Shown: piece after piece, positions 13,439 through 19,286 of the stretch
How the letters are laid out: each line of letters opens with the position of its first letter
How positions within the stretch are numbered: the stretch's first letter is position 1
Source: Betaproteobacteria bacterium
GTDB taxonomy: Bacteria > Pseudomonadota > Gammaproteobacteria > Burkholderiales > SG8-39
Length of the DNA: 19,286 nucleotides
Assembly: GCA_019237595.1 (NCBI GenBank)
Contig: JAFAGU010000040.1
Coordinates: 1-19,286, forward strand
Reading direction: 5' to 3'
The notes under the pieces: model-generated
Seen by the model: only the letters and a program-made list of their open reading frames with translations
Database searches by the model: none
Told to the model about the DNA's origin: nothing
Made by a program: the position numbers and the translations under genes

Positions 13439-13471
13439 GGGCATCACTCCCCGGCCAGCGCCGCCATTGTA
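13439..13471 (-). promoter_or_regulatory. tRNA-Ser leader: possible -10 box and duplicated tRNA 5' end
   Basis: On the minus strand TACAAT (13466-13471) could be a -10 box, but no good -35 is seen. Downstream, GGAGTGATGCCC (13439-13450) repeats exactly the first 12 bases of the tRNA (13421-13432), 18 bp upstream. Its flanks make GGGG-agtgatg-CCCC, a possible leader hairpin. Confidence 0.35.
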
Positions 13472-13482
13472 ACTGCTAAAGA

Positions 13483-14739
13483 TCAGGCCTGGTCTAGCTC
13501 GAACGCCTTATGCAGCACGCGAACGGCGAGCTCGGTGTACTTCTCCTCGATCACGACCGTGATCTTGATCTCGGAGGTGGAGATCATCTGGATGTTGATG
13601 CCCTCCTCGGCGAGCGTGCGGAACATCTGCGCGGCGATGCCGGCGTGCGAGCGCATGCCCATGCCCACGATCGAGACCTTGGCGATCCTCTCGTCGCCGC
13701 TCAGCTCGCGGAACTTGAGGTGCGGCTGCACCTGCTCCTTCAGGATCTTCATCGCCTTGGTGTAGTCGTTCCGGTGCACGGTGAAGGTCATGTCGGTCAT
13801 GCCGTCGTGGCCGACGTTCTGGACGATCACGTCGACGTCGATGTGCGCGTCGGCGATCGGGCCGAGGATGGCGTAGGCGACGCCCGGGCGGTCGGGCACG
13901 TCCTTCACCGTGATCTTCGCCTCGTCGCGCTGGAACGCGACGCCGGAAATGACTGCCTTCTCCATCGCCATGTGCGGGTCTTCCTCGAAAGTGATGAGCG
14001 TGCCGGCCTGGCCCTCCTCGGCCACCGGCAGCGCCGGGTCGGTGAGGCTCGAGAGCACGCGCGTGGGGACCTTGTACTTGCCGGCGAACTCGACGGAGCG
14101 GATCTGCAGCACCTTGGAGCCGGCCCCGGCGAGCTCGAGCATCTCCTCGAAGGTCACCGTGCGCAGGCGCCGCGCCTCGGGAACGAGCCGCGGATCGGTG
14201 GTGTAGACGCCGTCGACGTCGGTGTAGATCTGGCACTCGTCGGCCCTGAGCGCGGTGGCGAGCGCCACGGCGGAGGTGTCCGACCCGCCGCGGCCGAGCG
14301 TCGTGATGTTGCCCTTGGCGTCCACGCCCTGGAAGCCGGCGACGACGACGACGTAGCCCGCCTTCAGGTCGCTCTTGATGTGTTCATCTTCGATCGAGAT
14401 GATTCTCGATTTCGTGAAAGCCGAGTCGGTCAGCACGCGCACCTGCCAGCCCGTGTAGCTCTTCGCCTTGAGGCCAAGCTCCATGAGCGCCATCGCAAGC
14501 AAGCCGATCGTCACCTGCTCGCCGGTCGAGGCGACGACGTCGAGCTCGCGCGGGTCGCAGTGCGGCTGGACCTCCTTCGCGAGCGCGATGAGGCGGTTCG
14601 TCTCGCCCGACATCGCCGAAGGCACGACGACGAGGTCGTGCCCCGCCGCCTTCCACTTCGCGACGCGGCGCGCGACGTTCTTGATCCGCTCCACCGAGCC
14701 GACCGAGGTGCCGCCGAATTTCTGGACGATGAGCGCCAT
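13483..14739 (-). CDS. lysC: Aspartate kinase
   Basis: The 418-residue enzyme phosphorylates aspartate, the first step towards lysine, threonine, methionine and diaminopimelate. Kinase-domain motifs are clear: VQKFGGTSVGS at 5-15, ASTGEQVTIGLL, GFQGVD, TTLGRGGSDTSAVALA, DVDGVYTTDPR. Two C-terminal ACT domains follow (from about residue 265: VKDVPDRPGVAYAILGPIADAHIDVDVIVQN and VSIVGMGMRSHAGIAAQMFRTLAEEGINIQMISTSEIKI), the sites of feedback control by lysine and/or threonine. Length and pattern match the usual monofunctional bacterial enzyme. No standard ribosome site is seen; a 9-bp hairpin ends 1 nt before the ATG. The start is fixed by the conserved MALIVQKFGGTS. Confidence 0.97.
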   Translation of the reverse strand: MALIVQKFGGTSVGSVERIKNVARRVAKWKAAGHDLVVVPSAMSGETNRLIALAKEVQPHCDPRELDVVASTGEQVTIGLLAMALMELGLKAKSYTGWQVRVLTDSAFTKSRIISIEDEHIKSDLKAGYVVVVAGFQGVDAKGNITTLGRGGSDTSAVALATALRADECQIYTDVDGVYTTDPRLVPEARRLRTVTFEEMLELAGAGSKVLQIRSVEFAGKYKVPTRVLSSLTDPALPVAEEGQAGTLITFEEDPHMAMEKAVISGVAFQRDEAKITVKDVPDRPGVAYAILGPIADAHIDVDVIVQNVGHDGMTDMTFTVHRNDYTKAMKILKEQVQPHLKFRELSGDERIAKVSIVGMGMRSHAGIAAQMFRTLAEEGINIQMISTSEIKITVVIEEKYTELAVRVLHKAFELDQA

Positions 14740-14740
14740 G

Positions 14741-14766
14741 CCGCCGCTTCTGCCGAAAAGCGGCGG
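14741..14766 (-). promoter_or_regulatory. Perfect 9-bp hairpin abutting the lysC start codon
   Basis: CCGCCGCTT (14741-14749) and AAGCGGCGG (14758-14766) pair perfectly around an 8-nt loop. In lysC mRNA the 3' arm contains the only purine-rich stretch (AGAAG) and ends one base before AUG. It would mask the ribosome site. It is not a good minus-strand terminator because no T-tract follows; on the plus strand ATTTT follows, but nothing is known to be transcribed that way. Confidence 0.5.
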
Positions 14767-14785
14767 ATTTTACAGGAGAAGGCGC

Positions 14786-16126
14786 CTAGCCCTCGTATTG
14801 CAGGATGTTGAGCCCGGCGTTCCAGTCGCTCACGAACATGAGGCCGTCGGGCAGGACGAAGAGATCGGCGGTCTTCGCCGCGAGCGTCACCTTCGGCCGC
14901 GGATCGATCATCTTCTTCGGCGACGGCGGCACCCAGGAGGCGATCTCCTTGGGCGCGAACGCGTCGCGAAGGTCGAAGACGCGCACGCCGGCATTGTTGT
15001 AGGTCGCGAAGATCGTCTCTTCGCTGCGGAAGGAGCCGGGCCGGTTCTCGTGCAGGTTGTGCGGCCCGAAGGTGCCCGGCGCTTCGCACCAGGGCCGATC
15101 GCGCGGCGTGGGCAGCGTCGCGATCGGAACCGGATTCTCCGGCGAGCGCATGTCGAGCACGAAGGTGTGGAAGGTGCCCTTCGCGCACTTCTCGGCGTTC
15201 GCTTCGTCGGCCACGACGACGAGATTGCGGCCGGGAAGCGGCAGCGACGTATGCGTGCCGCCCGGGAACGGCGGCGACCAGTTGATGCGCGAGATCATCT
15301 TCGGCGCGCGCGGATCCGAGAGATCCATCACCGTCATTCCGCCGTCGCGCCATGAAGCGTAGCCGCGGTTCCCGGCGGTGAGCATGTGGTGCAGCGCGTA
15401 GCGCTTGCCTTGCGGCGCCGTCGGTTTTTCGCCGGCCGCGCGGTTCATTCCAGGCAGCCACCAGCGCGACATGATCTCGGGCTTGGTGATGTTCTGCAGG
15501 TCGACGACGCACAGGATGTGGTCGGTGAATCCGTCGAAGTGCGCGGCGACGTAGGCATAGCGGCCACCCGGCCACCACGAGCGGTTGACGCCCAGCCCCG
15601 GAATCTCGAGGAAGGCGATCTCGCGCATCTCGCCCGGCTTCGATACGTCGTGGATGGAAAGGCCCGAGCGGAACTTGCCCTGCTTCGTGATGCTGTCGGC
15701 GAGGTTGTTCTCGAAGTAGCCGCGCTGCGTGTCGTAGGACTGGAGCGCGACGATGTTCGCGCCGTTCGCGAGCAGCATGATGTCTTCGGCGACCTGCAGC
15801 TGATGAGTGCGCGTGAGCCCGCCCGCGGTCCAGAAATTCACCGGCCTGGGATTCCGCGGGTCCGTCGCATCGATGATGGTGAGGCCGTTCGAGAACATGT
15901 GGCCGACGTACGCGTGGCCTCGGTTCACCATCACCTGCACGCCGTCGGGCCGGCCGCCCTGGTCGCTATAGGCGACATGCCTGATGCGGTTGCCGATTCC
16001 CTGCGGCGGAACCGGATCGCTGGCGGAGGAAACGGCCGGCGAGGTCGTGCACGCGCCAAGCGGCAAGCACGACGCCCCGGCGACGCCGAGCCAGCCCTTG
16101 AGGTGATCTCTTCTGGATGGATTCAT
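14786..16126 (-). CDS. LVIVD-repeat beta-propeller lipoprotein
   Basis: The 446-residue protein starts at the ATG 16124-16126, preceded by GGAGGAG 4 nt away; an in-frame ATG eight codons further upstream lies in the preceding gene. The N terminus MNPSRRDHLKGWLGVAGASC has a Tat-like SRRDHLK motif, and LPLGAC is a plausible lipobox (Cys26). The body carries repeated GLTIIDATDPRNPRPV, GLSIHDVSKPGEMREI, ILCVVDLQNITKPEIM, GMTVMDLSDPRAPKMI and GVRVFDLRDAFAPKEI segments, the LVIVD repeat that folds as propeller blades. Residues such as H-rich ALHHML and GPHNLHEN could bind metal or ligand. Function is unknown. It follows the HAD gene by 13 nt. Confidence 0.85.
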   Translation of the reverse strand: MNPSRRDHLKGWLGVAGASCLPLGACTTSPAVSSASDPVPPQGIGNRIRHVAYSDQGGRPDGVQVMVNRGHAYVGHMFSNGLTIIDATDPRNPRPVNFWTAGGLTRTHQLQVAEDIMLLANGANIVALQSYDTQRGYFENNLADSITKQGKFRSGLSIHDVSKPGEMREIAFLEIPGLGVNRSWWPGGRYAYVAAHFDGFTDHILCVVDLQNITKPEIMSRWWLPGMNRAAGEKPTAPQGKRYALHHMLTAGNRGYASWRDGGMTVMDLSDPRAPKMISRINWSPPFPGGTHTSLPLPGRNLVVVADEANAEKCAKGTFHTFVLDMRSPENPVPIATLPTPRDRPWCEAPGTFGPHNLHENRPGSFRSEETIFATYNNAGVRVFDLRDAFAPKEIASWVPPSPKKMIDPRPKVTLAAKTADLFVLPDGLMFVSDWNAGLNILQYEG

Positions 16127-16139
16127 TGGGCTCCTCCCT

Positions 16140-16859
16140 TCAGCACCCAAGCTTGTCGGCCAGCTCGACGAAGCTCTTCACCGGCAGGTCGACGCAAGAC
16201 GGATCGGCTGATAGGTCGCTCGTCTGCCCGGGTCCGTATTCCGTCGGGCGCGGCACGAACGCGGTCGCGAGACCTTGCGCCTTCGCGGCCTTGAGGTCGC
16301 CGTTGTGCGCGGCCACCATCATCACTTCCCCCGGCTTGAGTGCAAGCTGGCGGCACGACGCAAGATAAGCCTCCGGCATCGGCTTGTACGCGCGCGCCGT
16401 TTCGGCGCCGAGGATGCAATCCCAGGGCAGCCCCGAGTGCTTGGCGAGATTCACCATTAGCGCGATGTTGCCGTTCGAGCACGGCGCGATGATGAGCTTC
16501 GTCTTCAGCCGCTCGAGCCCTTCGCGCACGTCGGGCCACGGCGTGAGCCTGTGCCAGGCCCGATTGAGATGCTCGATTTCATCCTCGTTCAGCCCCGAAA
16601 GACCGTAACGGCCGAGGAGCTTGGAAAGGCTTTCCCTGTGAAGCAGGTCCAATATGGTCCACGCGCGGCGGCCGGAACGGACTTCCTCCATGGACGGCTG
16701 GTAGAGCTTGCGCCATTCCATCGCGAACTCCATGGGGTCGACGCCGGAGATGCCCTTCCCCTTGAAGAACGCCGCCGCCTCGCGGCTCACGCTCGAGCGC
16801 CAGTCGACGACCGTGCCGAAGACGTCGAAGAGGCAGGCCTTGATCGTTGCCGGGTTCAT
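16140..16859 (-). CDS. Haloacid dehalogenase type II-like hydrolase
   Basis: The 239-residue protein begins MNPATIKACLFDVFGTVVDWRSS, with nucleophile Asp12 in the HAD motif I form typical of (S)-2-haloacid dehalogenases (FDvFGTvvDW, Trp20). Motif II is APCSNGN, the lysine of motif III is in AYKPMPEAY, and motif IV is MMVAAHNGDLKAAKAQGL. These enzymes hydrolyse L-2-haloacids through an aspartyl ester, but many relatives have other or unknown substrates. The ATG overlaps the amidase stop by 4 nt, and GGGAG lies upstream. The frame stays open further upstream as a shadow of the amidase gene; it is not a fusion. Confidence 0.9.
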   Translation of the reverse strand: MNPATIKACLFDVFGTVVDWRSSVSREAAAFFKGKGISGVDPMEFAMEWRKLYQPSMEEVRSGRRAWTILDLLHRESLSKLLGRYGLSGLNEDEIEHLNRAWHRLTPWPDVREGLERLKTKLIIAPCSNGNIALMVNLAKHSGLPWDCILGAETARAYKPMPEAYLASCRQLALKPGEVMMVAAHNGDLKAAKAQGLATAFVPRPTEYGPGQTSDLSADPSCVDLPVKSFVELADKLGC

Positions 16860-17779
16860 TGGATGAGCTCCCTTCTCACCATCGCATGGATCCCCTTGTT
16901 GCCGTCGACGAGCTGCGTGACGTGGAGGTCGCACGCGAGGCTGCAGAACACGTAGGCCTCGGACTTCGTCCAGCCCTTCATCGCGACGAGCCAGGCGATC
17001 ATGTCGCGCAGCGCCTGCTTCGCGGCGTCGTCGAGGTCCACGTCGAGGCCGAGCGTGATGTAGTGCGTCGGCGTGATCGCGCGCGGCATCGCGAGATGAA
17101 GGTCCTTGCGCGCGATGAGCGTGAAGCGCCCCTTGAGGCAGGTCTCGAGCGCCGTGAGGCACACTTCGCCGTCTCCCTGCACCGCGTGGCCGTCGCCGGC
17201 GGAGAAATTCGCGCCGGGCACGAAGACCGGCAGGAAGAGCGTCGTGCCGGGAACGAACTCCTTGCAGTCCATGTTGCCGCCGAACTCGCGCGGCTCGATC
17301 GAGGACACGCGGCCGTACTCCGGCCGCGGCGCCGTGCCCATGATGCCGAAGAAGGGCTGCAGCGGGACCGATGGCCCCCACGGCAGCTTCGCGCGCATGC
17401 TCTTCCGGTCGATCGGCAGCGTGCGCGCCTCGAACTTCGGAAAATCCTCGGGCAGCGTGCCGCGCAACGGGCGGATGACGTTCCAGCCCCAGTCCTCCGT
17501 GAGCTCGATCGCCTCGATGCGCACTTCGAGCGTGTCGCCGGGCTGCGCGCCTCGCACCGAGACCGGACCGGTCAGGATGTGCGCGCCAAGGATGGGCTTG
17601 AGCTTCGTGACGATCTCGCGATGGACCGGACGAAAGCGCGCGACGTCGGCGACCTCGGGCGATCCCGATACCGTGTCGATCTCGATCGTTTCGCCGGACT
17701 CGATCTCGATCCGCGGCGGCAGCGCTGCATCGAAGTAGCCCCAATGGACGTTCTCGAGGCTGGGTGCCAAGGTTTTCAT
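16856..17779 (-). CDS. Acetamidase/formamidase family protein
   Basis: The 307-residue enzyme matches the FmdA/AmdA family: VHWGYFDAALPPRIEIESGETI at 11-32, GPVSVRGAQPGDTLEV at 71-86, PFFGIMGTAP at 142-151, GGNMDCKEFVPGTTLFLPV at 167-185, GANFSAGDGHAVQGDGEVC at 189-207 and AYVFCSLACDLHVTQLVDGNKGIHA at 275-299. It should hydrolyse formamide, acetamide or a similar small amide to ammonia and the acid; the exact substrate is not shown. The ATG at 17777-17779 is chosen from the usual family start; it has no clear ribosome site. An upstream in-frame ATG (17851) would overlap the divergent gene. It is the first gene of an operon with the HAD hydrolase and probably the LVIVD protein. Confidence 0.9.
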   Translation of the reverse strand: MKTLAPSLENVHWGYFDAALPPRIEIESGETIEIDTVSGSPEVADVARFRPVHREIVTKLKPILGAHILTGPVSVRGAQPGDTLEVRIEAIELTEDWGWNVIRPLRGTLPEDFPKFEARTLPIDRKSMRAKLPWGPSVPLQPFFGIMGTAPRPEYGRVSSIEPREFGGNMDCKEFVPGTTLFLPVFVPGANFSAGDGHAVQGDGEVCLTALETCLKGRFTLIARKDLHLAMPRAITPTHYITLGLDVDLDDAAKQALRDMIAWLVAMKGWTKSEAYVFCSLACDLHVTQLVDGNKGIHAMVRRELIQ

Positions 17780-17788
17780 ATTATGAAA
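17774..17788. promoter_or_regulatory. Palindrome over the amidase start (operator candidate)
   Basis: TTTCAT-ATT-ATGAAA is a 6-3-6 perfect inverted repeat that contains the amidase ATG (17777-17779) and sits in the 59-bp gap to the divergent dehydrogenase (ATG 17839). The stretch is AT-rich against its surroundings, so it may hold promoter or operator sequence. A third ATGAAA occurs at 17803 on the plus strand. No regulator gene lies next to it. Confidence 0.35.
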
Positions 17789-17838
17789 TTCTGCGTTGCG
17801 GCATGAAATGGGCGAGGGATAAGAGTAGCCTTGGTCGC

Positions 17839-18915
17839 ATGAAAACCGCACAGAAGATTCTCATCATGGGCGCCTCCTACGGGTCGCTCCTCGGTATGAA
17901 GCTCCAGCTGGCGGGCCACACCGTGAAGCTCGCCTGCCTGCCGAACGAAGCGGATGCCATCAACACGTCCGGGACGCGCGTGCGCATCCCGGTAAAGGGC
18001 CGCGAGGGCCTCGTCGAGGTGGATTCGCGCAAGCTACCCGGCCATCTCTCCGCTGACGTGCCGGCGCACATCAGGCCCGGCGAATACGACCTCATTGTCC
18101 TGGCGATGACCGAGCCGCAGTACAGCTCGCCTGGCGCGCGCGAGCTCCTGGACGCCGTGGCGAAATCGAAGGTGCCGTGCATGTCGATCATGAACATGCC
18201 GCCCCTGCCCTACCTCAAGCGCATTCCCGGCATCAGCGCGGAGGCCTGCCGCGGCTGCTACGCCGAGCCCTCGTTGTGGGACGGCTTCGATGCATCGCTC
18301 CTCACCCTGTGCAGCCCGGACCCGCAGGCCTTCAGGCCGCCGGAGGAGAAGATCAACGTGCTCCAGGTGCGCCTGCCGACCAACTTCAAGTCGGCGGCCT
18401 TCCCTTCGGAGAAGCACACCGCGATGCTCCGCCGGCTCGAGGCGGACATCGAGGCGGCGCGCTTCGACACCGGCAAGGAGAAGATCGAGCTCCCCGTGAA
18501 GCTCAAGGTGCACGACTCGGTGTTTGTGCCGCTCGCCAAGTGGGCAATGCTCATGGCCGGCAACTACCGCTGCGTCACCAAGGAAGGGATTCGTCCGATC
18601 AAGGAGGCGGTGCATTCCGACCTCGCCGCCTCGCGCGAGGTGTACAACTGGGTCGTGGACCTTTGCGTCTCGATCGGCGCGAACGAGAAGGACCTCGTGC
18701 CCTTCGACAAGTACGCCGCCGCGGCAAACGGGCTCGCGAGCCCCTCGTCCGTCGCACGGGCTCTTTTCGCCGGCGCGCCCAACGTCGAGCGCGTGGACAA
18801 GCTCGTGCAGGCGGTGGCTTCGCAGAAGGGCCGCAGGAACCCGGCCATCGACGAGACGGTGAAGCTCGTCGACGCGAAGCTCGCGCAGAACCGAGCGGCG
18901 AAGAAAGCCGCCTAG
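17839..18915 (+). CDS. PanE/ApbA-like Rossmann-fold dehydrogenase
   Basis: The 358-residue protein starts MKTAQKILIMGASYGSLLGMKLQLAGHTVKLACLP, a dinucleotide-binding strand-helix-strand in which GASYGS stands for the usual GxGxxG. It is followed by the ketopantoate-reductase-like plan: VRIPVKGREGLVEV, YDLIVLAMTEPQY near residue 90, and a helical C-terminal domain with VHDSVFVPLAKWAMLMAGNYRCV (about 222-244). It could reduce a 2-keto acid with NAD(P)H, but the key lysine and substrate residues of PanE could not be assigned by eye. The start at 17839 lacks a strong ribosome site; in-frame ATGs at 17803 and 17764 are alternatives but run into the amidase control region. Its stop overlaps the stop of the convergent oxidase. 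Confidence 0.7.
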   Translation: MKTAQKILIMGASYGSLLGMKLQLAGHTVKLACLPNEADAINTSGTRVRIPVKGREGLVEVDSRKLPGHLSADVPAHIRPGEYDLIVLAMTEPQYSSPGARELLDAVAKSKVPCMSIMNMPPLPYLKRIPGISAEACRGCYAEPSLWDGFDASLLTLCSPDPQAFRPPEEKINVLQVRLPTNFKSAAFPSEKHTAMLRRLEADIEAARFDTGKEKIELPVKLKVHDSVFVPLAKWAMLMAGNYRCVTKEGIRPIKEAVHSDLAASREVYNWVVDLCVSIGANEKDLVPFDKYAAAANGLASPSSVARALFAGAPNVERVDKLVQAVASQKGRRNPAIDETVKLVDAKLAQNRAAKKAA

Positions 18916-19286
18916 AGGAATCTCTCCGGGGAGTAAGGCGCCGGATCCACGAACGGCGCCTCCCCCGTCATCATCTCCGCGATTAGTCGCCCGGTCACCG
19001 CGCCCAGCGTGAGGCCGTGGTGGGCGTGGCCGAAGGCGAAATACAGGTTCGCGTGCCGCGGCGCGCGCCCGATGACGGGCAGCATGTCGGGCGTGCAGGG
19101 CCGAGCGCCCATCCACGGCTCCGTATCGAGCCGCTCGGCGAGCGGAAAAAGCTCGCGCGCGATCGGCTCGGCGCGGCCGAGCTGCACAGGCGTGCGGATC
19201 GCGTCCCGCAACGCAAACTCCGCGCCCGTCGTGAGCCGGATGCCGCGGCGCATCGGCGCAAGGAAGTAGCCGCGCTCCGTGTCGAG
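18912..19286 (-). CDS. DadA-like FAD-dependent amino-acid oxidoreductase (C-terminal part, cut by right edge)
   Basis: The visible 124 residues begin LDTERGYFLAPMRRGIRLTTGAEF and continue with PWMGARPCTPDMLPVIGRAPRHANLYFAFGHAHHGLTLGAVTGRLIAEMMTG. W-x-G-x-RP-x-TPD-x-LP-x-IG and the final GH-x-H-x-G-x-T FAD-contact segment are characteristic of D-amino-acid dehydrogenase (DadA) and related DAO-family flavoenzymes. The FAD-binding Rossmann motif and start codon lie right of the window. Substrate is not determined. Confidence 0.88.
   Translation of the reverse strand, partial: LDTERGYFLAPMRRGIRLTTGAEFALRDAIRTPVQLGRAEPIARELFPLAERLDTEPWMGARPCTPDMLPVIGRAPRHANLYFAFGHAHHGLTLGAVTGRLIAEMMTGEAPFVDPAPYSPERFL

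Noticed and set aside
13510..14811. 433-codon plus frame opposite lysC
   Set aside because: It is rich in His/Asp/Val/Arg and is the complementary reading of the aspartate kinase codons; no family resemblance.
16140..17744. 534-codon minus frame suggesting an N-terminal extension of the HAD hydrolase
   Set aside because: The extension is the amidase gene read out of frame; the HAD protein starts at 16859 by an ATGA overlap.
1..19286. Insertion sequences, transposases, prophage or integrase genes
   Set aside because: No transposase, integrase or phage protein was recognised in any frame, and no terminal inverted repeats flank a gene block.

Overview
The window is high-GC, densely packed bacterial chromosome that most resembles a betaproteobacterium (Burkholderiales or a relative). 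The grounds are two orphan TctC/Bug-type solute-binding proteins, a bfd-bfr pair, HemP, a lysC followed at once by tRNA-Ser(GCT), and the codon bias. This is judged by eye from protein signatures; no database search was run.

Layout. (1) 1-3275, minus strand: the N-terminal 955 codons of a giant soluble poly-HAMP signalling protein (probably a Nik1-type hybrid histidine kinase, running off the left edge), built from nine copies of an exact 276-bp (92-residue) repeat. A small helix-turn-helix-like protein precedes it, and between them lies a leader with nested inverted repeats. (2) 3305-8080: an iron island. bfd and bfr are read leftward. hemP, an FTR1 iron permease, an outer-membrane porin, a periplasmic FMN-binding protein, an ApbE flavin transferase and a small four-helix membrane protein with paired histidines are read rightward. 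Between the two arms sits a promoter with Fur-box-like sequence. From the porin onward the rightward genes overlap or touch, which suggests one unit. (3) 8077-12567, minus: a secreted polysaccharide-lyase-like protein, a fumarylacetoacetase-superfamily sugar-acid dehydratase resembling XylX, and two TctC proteins flanking a DUF1801 gene, the last three joined by ATGA overlaps. (4) 12607-14739, minus: a DUF1345 membrane protein, tRNA-Ser(GCT) and aspartate kinase. (5) 14786-17779, minus: an LVIVD-repeat lipoprotein, a type II haloacid-dehalogenase-like hydrolase and an acetamidase/formamidase, apparently one operon. (6) 17839-19286: a divergent PanE-like Rossmann dehydrogenase, then the C-terminal part of a DadA-like FAD amino-acid oxidase on the minus strand, cut by the right edge.

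The most interesting system is the iron island. A porin (outer membrane), a predicted flavoprotein with its own flavin-attaching enzyme (periplasm), a predicted b-type cytochrome (inner membrane) and an iron permease together look like a reductive iron-uptake route, divergent from the genes that store and release iron. The second is the poly-HAMP array, whose DNA repeats are unusually homogeneous. Several start codons are abutted by perfect hairpins or palindromes (lysC, porin, DUF1345, amidase), which are candidate control elements.
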